This document shows positions 17,467 through 27,022 of a stretch of DNA of 64,000 nucleotides, piece by piece; within the stretch, counting starts at the first letter, position 1; each line of letters opens with the position of its first letter. Location: contig JAOABC010000004.1 in assembly GCA_026418535.1 (NCBI GenBank), positions 62,001 to 126,000 of the forward strand. Reading direction: 5' to 3'. A program made the position numbers and the translations under genes. The notes under the pieces were generated by a model. That model was not told the origin of the DNA. It saw only the letters and a list, made by a program, of their open reading frames with translations, and did not search any database. Source of the stretch: Hydrogenothermaceae bacterium (GTDB taxonomy: Bacteria > Aquificota > Aquificia > Aquificales > Hydrogenothermaceae).

Positions 17467-18501
17467 TCACTCTGTCTGGGTTATTAGATTTATCGTAATT
17501 TTTTGAGAGTTTCTTAATATCTCGAGCTCCACCATCTGGTTAGGTTTTATCTCCAGCAGTATTCTATTCAGTTTTTTTACACTGTGTATTAACTCTCCGT
17601 TAAGTTTTATTATTACGTCTCCTGATTTCAAACCTGCCTTCATAGCAGGACTGTTTTTTTGAACTCTAACCACCAACACACCACTGTCTACGTTTAACTT
17701 CTCTCTCTGCTCTTCTGACAAGTCGTCTACTGTTATTCCTATATACCCTCTCTCCAACTTTCCATACTTTACTATCTGGTTTACCACGTATTTAACCACA
17801 TCTACTGGTATGGCAAAACCGAGTCCTTGTCCACTCTGGACAACAGCTACGTTTATCCCTATCACCTGTCCGTTCATATCTAAGAGAGGTCCTCCCGAGT
17901 CTCCCGGGTTCATCGAGGCGTCTGTTTGTATATACCCTTCGAAGGGAGATATACCCACATCCCTGTCTACTGCCGAGACTATTCCTAATGTGTAAGTAGT
18001 TCCAAGGTTGTATGGGCTACCTACAGCAAGAACGAAACTTCCAATCTTGACAGTTTTTTCTCTTGCTAAACTTAGTGGAGCTATATCCCGTAATGGATTG
18101 TGTATACTTACCTTTATCACTGCTATGTCTGTCTTCTCATCTAGACCTGCTAATTCTGCCTTGTAAGACCTATTGTTGTAAAACTTAACTTTTATACTCT
18201 TTGACTTTTCTACAACATGTGCATTCGTTACTATATATAGGTACTTAAGATCCTTTTTTATTACAAATCCAGAACCTATAGACTCATCATCAAACTCATT
18301 ATCCGGGATAAACTTTATCTTCTCTAAGTGTGTATTGTAGACAGTTACTATCGATTTGTTAGTCTGGTTTACTATTCTATTGATCCTGTCTTGTAAGTAC
18401 TCAACCGTGTCTTTCTCTCTCTTCTTCTCGCAGGACACCAAGAATAATACTAAAAGTACGAGTAGAACAGTATATCTTCTTACGTTAATTTCGTTATCCA
18501 T
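17467..18501 (-). CDS. HtrA/Deg-family serine protease, lipoprotein with one PDZ domain
   Basis: The catalytic triad is visible as His95 (TNAHVV), Asp125 (TDIAVI) and Ser202 (GDSGGPL), followed by a single C-terminal PDZ domain (about 250-335). The N-terminus has a hydrophobic stretch ending in the lipobox LVSC (Cys24), so the protease should be lipid-anchored in the envelope rather than soluble like DegP. The architecture with one PDZ resembles DegS. Periplasmic protein quality control is the expected role. The gene is divergent from glnE. Confidence 0.9.
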   Translation of the reverse strand: MDNEINVRRYTVLLVLLVLFLVSCEKKREKDTVEYLQDRINRIVNQTNKSIVTVYNTHLEKIKFIPDNEFDDESIGSGFVIKKDLKYLYIVTNAHVVEKSKSIKVKFYNNRSYKAELAGLDEKTDIAVIKVSIHNPLRDIAPLSLAREKTVKIGSFVLAVGSPYNLGTTYTLGIVSAVDRDVGISPFEGYIQTDASMNPGDSGGPLLDMNGQVIGINVAVVQSGQGLGFAIPVDVVKYVVNQIVKYGKLERGYIGITVDDLSEEQREKLNVDSGVLVVRVQKNSPAMKAGLKSGDVIIKLNGELIHSVKKLNRILLEIKPNQMVELEILRNSQKITINLITQTE

Positions 18502-18564
18502 AAAACCTCTAAAATCTGCTACAATAGTTTAATAGTATTATACAACAGAGCTTAAAGTGAAAAT

Positions 18565-21279
18565 ATGTCAATTCTGTTTAAGTTTGAAACCTTAAAAGGA
18601 GATTTCCTTGAGAATTTAAACCAAGACCAGAGAAAACTCCTGGAAGAAGTAGCTTACTTCTGTAGTTGTGTATACGACTTTTTGTTCAGGCATCCTCAAG
18701 AGCTGTTTTTCCTATACGATAACTTAGATAAGCCTCTCCTTGGAAGGGATAAGCTTGTGGAAGAGGCACTGTCTCTTGTGAATATACTCTCAGAAGATGA
18801 GTTTGTGAAGTCTCTCACTTACTTTAAGATGAAACACTTTGGTAGGATTGTTGCCAAAGATATAAGGAATAAGAATCATCTCCTTGACCTGACGAAGGAG
18901 TACTCTTTCTTAGCAGATGCATGTTTTGAAGCTGCTTACCGGAGAGCTTACCAGAAATATCTCCAGAGGTTTGGAGCTCCAAAAGATGAAATGACAGAAA
19001 AGGATGCAACTGGAAGTGTAATAGCCCTAGGAAAACATGGTGGCATGGACCTAAACTACTACTCAGATGTGGATGTTATGTACATATACTCTTCAGAGGG
19101 ACATACCAGTTCAGGTCTCTCAAACAGGGAGTTCTTTACTAAAGTGTTTACAGATGTGAACCTTTACCTAACTAAGAGAAACCCGGAGGGAGTGGCTTGG
19201 AACGTAGACCTTGATCTTCGGCCAGAAGGCAAGAAAGGATTACTGGCTTACAGTATAGCCTTCATAGAGAACTACTACTGGACTGTAGGGAGAACATGGG
19301 AAAGGCACATGCTTATAAAGGCTCGCCATGCAGCGGGAGACGAAAATCTTACAAAAGAATTTATAGATGTAATAACTCCTTTTGTATACAGGAAAAGTTT
19401 TTCTAAGGATGTTATAGATGATATACTGTCTATGAAGAAACTTATAGAAAAGCAGTCAAAGGAGCATCCATTTACTGAGGTGGATGTAAAGAAAAGTGAA
19501 GGAGGCATCCGGGAGATAGAGTTCACTATCCAGATATTCCAACTACTTCATGGAGGAACAGACCCTGAGTTAAGGGAAAGAAGAACGATTCTTGCCCTTA
19601 GAAAGTTGATAGAGAGGGGTTTGATATCTTCGGAAGATGGGAGATTGATGGAAGAAGCCTACCTCTTCTACCGTAGGTTAGAGCATACAATACAGCTTAA
19701 AAACTGTGTTCAAACTCAGATCTTCCAGTATAAGAATGCCCCGGAGTATGCAAAGAAGATGGGGTTTCAAGGAGAAGAAGACTTTCTGAGACTGTTTGAA
19801 GATTACCGAAGGAGTGTTAAAAGGATATTTGAAAGCTTAGGTGGAGAGAAAGGCCCAGAGCTTACACCCCTGCAGGTTTATATCCTTACCAAGACAAACC
19901 AACAGCAAGCCTTAGACTACCTCAAAGAAAACCTAGGCTTTAGAGAACCTAATCAAGCTCTCAGGTTGATAGAGGAGATCTTCTCTTCAGAAGAGTTTGT
20001 CTTGTTAGGTGAAAACGATAAAAAAACGCTTATAAACTTCATACCAAAAATAGAGTCAGAACTTAGAGAATTTACCGATAAGGAAAGTTTCCTGTCCAAC
20101 CTTCATAGATTTTTAGTAGTGGGAAACATATACAGACTGATCTCCACTGCTGCAACCCAAAACCAAAAACTGATAGACTTCATAATTTACATAGCTAAAA
20201 CATCTGATTACATATCTGACATCATGTCCAAATATACAGAAATCATAGACCTTGCTTTCTCATCGCCTAAACTGTATGAAAGTGAGAGGGATTTCAGTAG
20301 AGAACTGGAGTTTATAAAGATAGATAATCTTGTAGATAAACTTAAAAAACTCAAGAAGATAGTAGAGGTTTTAGCTACCATAAACTATCTATCAAGTTTT
20401 GGGACCTTCAGTTCGGTTAGTAGGGTCAAAAAACTTAACAATATTCTTTCCAACTACGCAGATTTCACTGTTAAAAGGTTGTATCAACTCAACGGGGGAA
20501 GGGATTTTGTAGTATACGGCCTTGGAAAACTTGGTAGTAGAGAGATGAACGTAGGCTCGGATTTAGACCTAATCTTTGTGTTTAAAGATGAAGAGAGTAA
20601 GTATACTTACACCACAATACCCCAGAAGATAGTCTCTGACCTTACAACCTACACAAAAAATGGTCAGTTATACCAGATAGACCTAAGACTTAGACCTTAC
20701 GGAAGATCCGGAGAACTATCTCCTTCTATAGAGTTCTATAAAAACTATTTTGAGAAAGAAGCCAGAGTCTGGGAAGTTTTAGCATGGACTAAAGCTAGGT
20801 TTATAGCAGGAGACGAGAGTCTAAAGGATGAATTTGAGAAACTGATAGATGGCTTCATCTTCTCTAGGAAGATAGATAACGATTTTATAGATGAGATGTT
20901 TGATATGAGGTTAAAGTTAGAGAGTCTTTCTAAAGAGTCTTCAGAGGAGTTTGATATAAAGCTTGGTAAAGGTGGTATAACTGATGTAGAGTTTATGGTT
21001 CAGAGTTTTTATCTAAAGAATAAAATAAGGAAGACAAATATGTTAGAAGGTCTGTTAGACTATAAGCCTGATCTGATAGATGACTACCTTTTCTTACGAG
21101 AAGTAGAGACGAGACTTCGGATGGTAAAGGGCAGCTCCACTTCTAAACTTCAAAAGAATAGTTGGATAACCAGCAGAGTTGCTCATACATTTAATATGGA
21201 ACTAACAGTATTTTGGGACAATTTAAAGAAAGCTAAGGAAAGAATAAGAAGAGTATTTAGTGAAATTGGCAAATTATGA
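18565..21279 (+). CDS. glnE: bifunctional glutamine synthetase adenylyltransferase/removase
   Basis: GlnE adds and removes AMP on glutamine synthetase in response to nitrogen status through PII. Both nucleotidyltransferase domains are present: an N-terminal one with GGMDLNYYSDVDVMYIYSSE near residue 155 and a C-terminal one with GKLGSREMNVGSDLDLIFVF near residue 655. Each is followed by its helical GlnD/GlnE-type domain. The 904 residues are close to the usual 940. The divergent spacer to htrA is only 63 bases. No glnA or glnB is near. Confidence 0.93.
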   Translation: MSILFKFETLKGDFLENLNQDQRKLLEEVAYFCSCVYDFLFRHPQELFFLYDNLDKPLLGRDKLVEEALSLVNILSEDEFVKSLTYFKMKHFGRIVAKDIRNKNHLLDLTKEYSFLADACFEAAYRRAYQKYLQRFGAPKDEMTEKDATGSVIALGKHGGMDLNYYSDVDVMYIYSSEGHTSSGLSNREFFTKVFTDVNLYLTKRNPEGVAWNVDLDLRPEGKKGLLAYSIAFIENYYWTVGRTWERHMLIKARHAAGDENLTKEFIDVITPFVYRKSFSKDVIDDILSMKKLIEKQSKEHPFTEVDVKKSEGGIREIEFTIQIFQLLHGGTDPELRERRTILALRKLIERGLISSEDGRLMEEAYLFYRRLEHTIQLKNCVQTQIFQYKNAPEYAKKMGFQGEEDFLRLFEDYRRSVKRIFESLGGEKGPELTPLQVYILTKTNQQQALDYLKENLGFREPNQALRLIEEIFSSEEFVLLGENDKKTLINFIPKIESELREFTDKESFLSNLHRFLVVGNIYRLISTAATQNQKLIDFIIYIAKTSDYISDIMSKYTEIIDLAFSSPKLYESERDFSRELEFIKIDNLVDKLKKLKKIVEVLATINYLSSFGTFSSVSRVKKLNNILSNYADFTVKRLYQLNGGRDFVVYGLGKLGSREMNVGSDLDLIFVFKDEESKYTYTTIPQKIVSDLTTYTKNGQLYQIDLRLRPYGRSGELSPSIEFYKNYFEKEARVWEVLAWTKARFIAGDESLKDEFEKLIDGFIFSRKIDNDFIDEMFDMRLKLESLSKESSEEFDIKLGKGGITDVEFMVQSFYLKNKIRKTNMLEGLLDYKPDLIDDYLFLREVETRLRMVKGSSTSKLQKNSWITSRVAHTFNMELTVFWDNLKKAKERIRRVFSEIGKL

Positions 21280-21462
21280 GTGTCTCACGAATATCTTTGA
21301 TTTAACCTTACACCAATATATTTTATATACAAAGCTATTAGGTTTTTCGTAAACAACAATTGAAACTATACCTTATAACCGCCACACGGTTCAAATGTGA
21401 CGCATTAAAGATTAAATGAAAAGTAATAACAAAAGTTTTGGCTTTTGTCAAGCAATTTAAAG

Positions 21463-21715
21463 GGCTGTTTAAAAATCCAAGAAACAAAGACAGATGAAAT
21501 TCAATATCTTAGACCTAATCCAAAAACTAACTAAAGCAGTACAGATCCTAACATAATAAACCTACCAAAAAGACAAGTGAGAGGAAAGAAGATAGTATCG
21601 TAGGCCAGTGTAGAGGTAGCGTAACAGAGTAGAGATAATAGTGGAAATGAATTTTTAGTATTTTTGGATATACTGTATTATCTTTATGTATCAATGGTTT
21701 ATATTTTTTAAATAG
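21463..21715. mobile_element. decayed transposable element, copy 1
   Basis: This region between glnE and ppa is noncoding but structured. Its outer segments (21463-21495 and 21636-21685) recur, in inverted orientation, at 33292-33324 and 33211-33264. The ends look like imperfect inverted repeats: GGCTGTTTAAAAAT at the left and, on the other strand, GGCTATTTAAAAAAT at the right. Inside, ATG 21494 opens a 20-codon frame (MKFNILDLIQKLTKAVQILT) that ends at 21556, and another frame (21553-21600) reads NLPKRQVRGKKIVS, as in a broken transposase N-terminus. The family cannot be named. The right end overlaps the last codons of ppa. Confidence 0.6.
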
Positions 21716-22244
21716 CCTCAGAGTTTTTAAAGTTGTTTATAGACTTTTTTATATCTTCTTTTGCTGTGGTAGAGTCTTTAAAGGATTTAACCTTCACCCA
21801 CTTTCCTGCTTCCAACTCTTTGTAATGCTCGAAAAAGTGTTTTATCTTATTTAAAATAGCCTCTGGAAGGTCAGAAACCTCTTTTATACTATCGTAGCTG
21901 TTGTCTAACTTGGAAACCGGAACAGCTATTATCTTTGTGTCTACTCCTTCTTCATCTTCCATCTCTAACATACCGATAGGTCTTGCTCTTATAATACTAC
22001 CTGGAACTACCGGCTCCCTTGATATGACCAACACATCAGTTGGGTCTCCATCGTCTGCCAAGGTGTTAGGTATAAATCCGTAGTTGAAAGGGTAGTACAT
22101 CGCAGTAAATAGGAATCTATCCACAAAAACAGCTCCACTTTCCTTATCAACTTCGTACTTTATGCTACTACCCTGAGGTATCTCGATAACTACAAATATT
22201 TCTTCTGGAGGGTTCTTTCCAGCGTGGATCTTCTTTAAGTCCAT
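21708..22244 (-). CDS. ppa: inorganic pyrophosphatase
   Basis: A 178-residue cytosolic family I pyrophosphatase. The signature [11 protein letters not shown] supplies metal-binding aspartates, with [19 protein letters not shown] at the N-terminal substrate site and [16 protein letters not shown] near the C-terminus. The start ATG follows an AGAGGTTAAG site on the minus strand. tRNA-Asn lies upstream on the same strand. The last residues (SEAI) are encoded by the inverted-repeat-like end of the decayed element, so the C-terminal tail may have been altered by insertion. Confidence 0.95.
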   Translation of the reverse strand: MDLKKIHAGKNPPEEIFVVIEIPQGSSIKYEVDKESGAVFVDRFLFTAMYYPFNYGFIPNTLADDGDPTDVLVISREPVVPGSIIRARPIGMLEMEDEEGVDTKIIAVPVSKLDNSYDSIKEVSDLPEAILNKIKHFFEHYKELEAGKWVKVKSFKDSTTAKEDIKKSINNFKNSEAI

Positions 22245-22278
22245 CTTAACCTCTTTTTTGGAGTTTTATTGATAGAAG

Positions 22279-22351
22279 CTCCCGAGGAGGGATTCGAACC
22301 CCCGACCAGTCGGTTAACAGCCGACCGCTCTGCCTGCTGAGCTACTCGGGA
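22279..22351 (-). tRNA. tRNA-Asn (GUU)
   Basis: On the minus strand a full cloverleaf can be folded: acceptor arms TCCCGAG and CTCGGGA, D arm AGCTCAGCAGGCAGAGC, anticodon arm with loop CTGTTAA giving anticodon GTT, and T arm with GGTTCGAATCC. The discriminator base is G and the CCA end is not encoded. It lies between valS and ppa, both on the same strand. Confidence 0.95.
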
Positions 22352-22381
22352 ACGATAGTTATATATTATACACAAATCTTT

Positions 22382-25306
22382 TTAAGATTTCAACAGAGAT
22401 ATGATATATAGAACCCTATCTTTTTTCTCTAAGAGCTCTTTGTAAAGCTGTCTCTCTTTCTCTACAACATGAGTAGGTGCCTTCTCTACGAAGGAATGGT
22501 TGTTTAGTTTGCTCTCTGCTATCTTCAGGGACTTTTCTATCTCTGCTAAGATCTTTTGTTGTCTTTCCATCTCTTTGGACTTATCTATCACACCCTCTAG
22601 ATCTACAAACCCTTCCCCTATATCTGAGATTACAGCTACTTCAGTCTCTCTTTTGTTGAGGTTTGATATTTCTAAACTCTCTGCCTTTGTAAGAAGGGCA
22701 ATTTGAGTTTTCATTTTCAAGAGTAGATCTTCTGTTATCTTATTAACTGGTTTGATTCTCATCCGGAGTTTTCTGGTTGGTTCTATGTTAAAGTCGGTCC
22801 TCACAGACCTTATCCTTGAGATAAGCAGTTTTAAGTCTTCTATGAATCTTTCCTCTTCTTCAGAGATAAGACTACTTTCTACCTCTGGATATTTTCCTAA
22901 AGCTAAGAACCCAACATCTTTTTTTGGAATGTGGCTGTATATCTCCTCCGTTATAAACGGCATTATAGGATGTAGTAGCTTTAGAGAGTTCTCAAGGATA
23001 TACAAGAGGACTGTCAGGGCTATTCGTTTTTCTTCTCTACTTCCTTTGTAGATCCTTTCTTTTGTTAACTCTATGTACCAATCACAGTAGTCATGCCAGA
23101 AAAAGTCGTACAGAGTTAAGGCATACTCGTTAAACTTGTAGGACTCTATCTCCTGGGTGGATTTTTTCACTATTTTCTGTAGTTTAGAAAGTATCCATCT
23201 GTCCTCTGTTGTTAAGTTTATGCTGTCTCTCTTGAGTGTGTAGTCTACTCCTTCTTCTAGGTTTGAGAGGACAAACTTAGATGCGTTATATATCTTGTTT
23301 GAAAAATGTTTGTAGCCTTCTATCCTTTTCTCGGAAAGTCTTATATCCCTACCTTGGGCTGCCAGTGCTGCCAGTGTAAACCTAAGAGCGTCAGCTCCAT
23401 ACTTTTCAGCCATCTCAAGAGGGTCTATCACATTCCCCTTTGTTTTAGACATCTTCTCCCCTTTCTCGTCCCTGGCCAGGGCATGGATGTATACCTCCCG
23501 GAATGGCTCGATTCCAGTGAACTTCATGCCCATCATTATCATACGAGCTACCCAGAAGAATATTATGTCGAACCCAGTAACTAGTAGGGATGTAGGATAG
23601 AAAGCATCTAGATCTTTGGACTCTCGAGGCCAGCCTAAGGTTCCAAAAGGCCAAAGGGCAGAAGAGAACCATGTATCAAGGACGTCTTCATCCTGTTTAA
23701 GTTTGGTGCTTCTACACTTCTCACATTCTAAAACTATATCAAACCTCTCTGGATATACTTCCCTTACCCTTTTAGACTCCCTTAGAGCTTTTAGTAGACT
23801 TCCTTTATCCTTAAACTCCTGGATCTTAACTCCAAAGACTACATCCTCGTAGAACTGGAGGTTTGTCTTCTCTTCTTGGGTGAAGTTCTTAAGAGATAGG
23901 ATCTCCAAAACTTCATCAACACAGAACAGTTTTCCTATTTTACTGTCAGCGTAGAGGTTGAAGATAACTTTTTCGAACTCTCTCTCAAACAGTTCATCAC
24001 TGAAGGCGTTAGGATGATTACATTCTTGGCAGCACCAAACTGGAATTCTGTGCCCCCACCATATCTGTCTTGATATACACCACTCTCTGATGTTGTGCAT
24101 CCAGTTTAGATAGGTTTTAGTCCAGTTTTCCGGGATGAACCTTACCTTGTTTATCTCTATCACTTCTATAGCCTTTTGGGCTAACTTCTTTGTATCTACG
24201 AACCACTGTGTAGACAGATAGGGCTCTACCACTTCCTTAGACCTCTGAGAGTGTCCTACTTTGTGGACATGCTCCTCTACCTTTTCTAATATACCCAATT
24301 CTTGGAGCTTTTTTACTATCTCCTTCCTTGCTTCGTATCTGTAAAGGCCTTTAAACTTTCCTGCATTTTGGTTCATCGTTGCAGACTTATCCATAACCAC
24401 CACCATAGGTAAGTGGTTTCTTTTAGCCACTTCAAAGTCGTTTGGGTCGTGGGCTGGGGTTATTTTAACTGCTCCGGTCCCAAAAGCAGGGTCAACATAC
24501 TCATCCCCTATTATTGGTATAAGGTTAGAGATCTCTCTTCCTTCTATGTCTACCCTCACATCTGGAGCAAGAGGTAAAACGGCATACTTACCTATGAGAT
24601 GTTTGTACCTTTCATCCTCTGGATTTACCGCTACCGCAGTATCTCCAAGCATCGTCTCCGGTCTGGTGGTTGCTACTGTTATAAATTCATCACTGTCCTT
24701 TATAGGGTACTTTATATACCAGATATGCCCTTTTTTCTCCTCATACTCAACCTCAAGGTCGGAGATGGCTGTTCTTTCCTTTGGGTCCCAGTTTACTATG
24801 TAAGGAGCCTTGAATATAAGCTCTTCCTTGTATAGCTTAACGAAAGCCTCTCTGACAGCCCTTGAGAAGCCTTCATCAAGGGTGAACCTCTGTCTAGACC
24901 AATCACAAGAAGCACCCAGTCTTATAAGCTGCCTCTTTATAGAATCTCTGGACTGAGGAACCCACTCCCAGACTCTCTGGATGAACCTCTCTCTTCCAAG
25001 GTCAAATCTACTTATTCCTTCCTGAGATAACTGCTTAACCACCACCCACTGGGTTGCTATACCAGCATGGTCAAAACCTGGAAGCCACAAAACTCTGTAT
25101 CCCTTCATCCTCTTGTATCTAACTACTATGTCCTGTAGGGTAGTGTTCAGGGCGTGTCCGATATGTAAACTTCCTGTGACGTTGGGGGGAGGTATTACTA
25201 CCGAGAAGTAGTCTCCTTCTTCTTCCTTGGGTTTAAAAAGGGCTGTTTTTAGATACTCTTTACTCCATTTTTCTTCTATCTCTATATGATTATAACTATG
25301 TAACAT
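22382..25306 (-). CDS. valS: valyl-tRNA synthetase
   Basis: The 974-residue class I synthetase charges tRNA-Val. The HIGH signature is in PPPNVTGSLHIGHALNTT near residue 40, and the KMSKS loop is EKMSKTKGNVIDP near residue 575. A long CP1 editing domain with TTRPETMLGDTAVAV and ITPAHDPNDFEV is complete, and a C-terminal coiled coil (about 905-970) is typical of ValS. It begins three bases after the argG stop, so the two genes form one transcript. Confidence 0.97.
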   Translation of the reverse strand: MLHSYNHIEIEEKWSKEYLKTALFKPKEEEGDYFSVVIPPPNVTGSLHIGHALNTTLQDIVVRYKRMKGYRVLWLPGFDHAGIATQWVVVKQLSQEGISRFDLGRERFIQRVWEWVPQSRDSIKRQLIRLGASCDWSRQRFTLDEGFSRAVREAFVKLYKEELIFKAPYIVNWDPKERTAISDLEVEYEEKKGHIWYIKYPIKDSDEFITVATTRPETMLGDTAVAVNPEDERYKHLIGKYAVLPLAPDVRVDIEGREISNLIPIIGDEYVDPAFGTGAVKITPAHDPNDFEVAKRNHLPMVVVMDKSATMNQNAGKFKGLYRYEARKEIVKKLQELGILEKVEEHVHKVGHSQRSKEVVEPYLSTQWFVDTKKLAQKAIEVIEINKVRFIPENWTKTYLNWMHNIREWCISRQIWWGHRIPVWCCQECNHPNAFSDELFEREFEKVIFNLYADSKIGKLFCVDEVLEILSLKNFTQEEKTNLQFYEDVVFGVKIQEFKDKGSLLKALRESKRVREVYPERFDIVLECEKCRSTKLKQDEDVLDTWFSSALWPFGTLGWPRESKDLDAFYPTSLLVTGFDIIFFWVARMIMMGMKFTGIEPFREVYIHALARDEKGEKMSKTKGNVIDPLEMAEKYGADALRFTLAALAAQGRDIRLSEKRIEGYKHFSNKIYNASKFVLSNLEEGVDYTLKRDSINLTTEDRWILSKLQKIVKKSTQEIESYKFNEYALTLYDFFWHDYCDWYIELTKERIYKGSREEKRIALTVLLYILENSLKLLHPIMPFITEEIYSHIPKKDVGFLALGKYPEVESSLISEEEERFIEDLKLLISRIRSVRTDFNIEPTRKLRMRIKPVNKITEDLLLKMKTQIALLTKAESLEISNLNKRETEVAVISDIGEGFVDLEGVIDKSKEMERQQKILAEIEKSLKIAESKLNNHSFVEKAPTHVVEKERQLYKELLEKKDRVLYIISLLKS

Positions 25307-25309
25307 CTT

Positions 25310-26506
25310 CTACCTCTTGTTTGCCCTTGCAAATACTTTTAGTGGTAAAGACCATACTTTTGTGAAAGCACCTCCAGCTTTGTGGTCAAAGGCATCTTTA
25401 GGAGAGTAGGTTGCAAGCTCTTCACTGTAGAGGGAATTAGGAGACTTCCTTCCAACTATACTGAAGTTCCATTTATACAGTTTTACTTTAACTGTTCCGT
25501 TAACTACCTTTGCAATCTCATTGTTGAAGGCGTCCATAGACTCTCTAAGCTTGGAGAACCATAGACCTTCGTACACTAACTTTGAGTAAGGATGAGAGAT
25601 ATGCTCTTTTTTATAGTGGTATGTGAACCTATCTAAAACTATACTTTCAAGTTGGTCGTAAGCGGATATCAGTATTAGAGCTGCTGGAGATTCGTACACC
25701 TCCCTTGTCTTTATACCGACAAGTCTGTTCTCAACCATATCTATTCTTCCAACCCCATGTTTTCCTGCAATCTCGTTAAGGTCCCATATAAGCCTCCACA
25801 ACTCCGGATACTCTTCCCCGTTGAGTTTTACGGGTACTCCCTCTCTAAATTCTATCTCCACATATTCCGGATAGTCAGGGGCCTTTTCTGGGGGGACAGT
25901 TATTTCGAAGGCGTCTTCCGGAGGCTCTATCCAAAGGTCCTCCAGTGGACCAGCCTCTATGGCCACTCCCCATAGGTTTCTATCATAGGAGTAAGGTTTA
26001 TCTTTTGTTGCTTTTACAGGTATACCGTGTTTTAAGGCGTAATCTATCTCTTCCTCTCTCGACCTGAACTCCCACTCTCTAACAGGTGCTAAAACTTCTA
26101 TATCAGGGTCTAAAGCCCACACAGAAGCCTCGAATCTTACCTGGTCGTTCCCTTTACCTGTAGAACCGTGGGCAACGAAGTGAGCATCTTCCTTATGGGC
26201 TACCTCTACGAGTTTTTTTGCTATCAGAGGTCTTGACAGGGATGAAAGGAGAGTGTATTTTCCTTCGTAAAGAGCTGTAGCTCTCATCAGAGGAGTACAG
26301 TAGTCTCTTGCAAACTCCTCCTTTATATCATCTATTATTGCCTTTACAGCCCCGGCTTTTAATGCTTTCTCCTCTATCTCTCCAAGTTCCTCACCTTGGC
26401 CAACATCCGCTGTGTAAGTTATAACTTCGAATCCTCTATCAGTTAACCATCTGACTATAACAGAGGTATCAAGTCCCCCAGAATAAGCTAAAACAACTCT
26501 TTTCAT
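25310..26506 (-). CDS. argG: argininosuccinate synthase
   Basis: The 398-residue enzyme joins citrulline and aspartate in arginine synthesis. The N-terminal ATP pyrophosphatase P-loop AYSGGLDTSVIVRWL and the citrulline/aspartate-binding segment FVAHGSTGKGNDQVRFE are clear. A ribosome binding site CTGGAGGAG precedes the ATG. The upstream spacer (26507-26742) has no other gene; it contains an AT-rich stretch with a minus-strand TATAAT near 26540 but no clear -35 hexamer. Confidence 0.97.
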   Translation of the reverse strand: MKRVVLAYSGGLDTSVIVRWLTDRGFEVITYTADVGQGEELGEIEEKALKAGAVKAIIDDIKEEFARDYCTPLMRATALYEGKYTLLSSLSRPLIAKKLVEVAHKEDAHFVAHGSTGKGNDQVRFEASVWALDPDIEVLAPVREWEFRSREEEIDYALKHGIPVKATKDKPYSYDRNLWGVAIEAGPLEDLWIEPPEDAFEITVPPEKAPDYPEYVEIEFREGVPVKLNGEEYPELWRLIWDLNEIAGKHGVGRIDMVENRLVGIKTREVYESPAALILISAYDQLESIVLDRFTYHYKKEHISHPYSKLVYEGLWFSKLRESMDAFNNEIAKVVNGTVKVKLYKWNFSIVGRKSPNSLYSEELATYSPKDAFDHKAGGAFTKVWSLPLKVFARANKR

Positions 26507-26742
26507 AAACTCCTCCAGAATGTTTAAAATTAGCAGAAATATTATAGCAGTATATTAATTCTCCTATTCAGGATAAGCTGTTCGAGACGGATAATAAGAG
26601 ACTTTCTATATTTCTATTTCTAGATATGAATAGATAGACTGCTGTTGTAAGTTAAACAAGGATTACAGGTATAAGAGAAAGATAAATTGTTAAATTTAAA
26701 CTGATTGGGTTTTGCGGAGGTTTTAAAGAAAGAATGATGAAA

Positions 26743-26760
26743 GGGTGGCTTTTGCCACCC
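26743..26760 (-). terminator. rho-independent terminator after the repeat lipoprotein
   Basis: GGGTGGC-TTTT-GCCACCC forms a perfect 7-bp GC-rich stem; on the minus strand it is followed by TTTTCATC. It lies 13 bases past the lipoprotein stop. Confidence 0.85.
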
Positions 26761-26773
26761 TTCGTATGGGAAA

Positions 26774-26959
26774 TTACTTCTTCTGTTCGCCAGCTGGAGC
26801 AGCTTGCTGTTCAGCTGGAGCTGGAGCAGCTTGCTGTTCAGCTGGAGCTGGAGCAGCTTGCTGTTCAGCTGGAGCAGGTTGCTCTTCTTTTTTTTGGCAG
26901 CTAAATAGTAATGCTGAAGACAATACAGCTGCAGAAACTCCTAAAACAAACTTCTTCAT
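26774..26959 (-). CDS. small lipoprotein with tandem PAPAEQQAA repeats
   Basis: This 61-residue protein has a lipoprotein signal ending in LLFSC (Cys21), then a charged stretch QKKEEQ and three tandem nonapeptides PAPAEQQAA encoded by near-identical 27-bp DNA repeats. It has a strong AGAAGGAGG ribosome binding site and its own terminator, so it is a real single-gene unit. Proline/alanine-rich lipoprotein tails often act as flexible spacers in the periplasm; the function is unknown. Repeat number may vary between strains by replication slippage. A Cys-rich frame on the opposite strand is only a shadow of the repeat. Confidence 0.85.
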   Translation of the reverse strand: MKKFVLGVSAAVLSSALLFSCQKKEEQPAPAEQQAAPAPAEQQAAPAPAEQQAAPAGEQKK

Positions 26960-27022
26960 GGACTATACCTCCTTCTAAGAATATTAATATAAGGATTATA
27001 TCACAATCTGCTTGGGAAAAAA

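Noticed and set aside
21357-21366. CAATTGAAAC looks like the end of a type I-B CRISPR repeat
   Set aside because: Only one copy occurs; there is no second spaced repeat and no cas gene in the window.
26745-26978. Cys-rich 77-codon frame opposite the repeat lipoprotein
   Set aside because: Its CCSAGAGAA repeats are only the complement of the 27-bp repeats; the other strand has the signal peptide, ribosome site and terminator.
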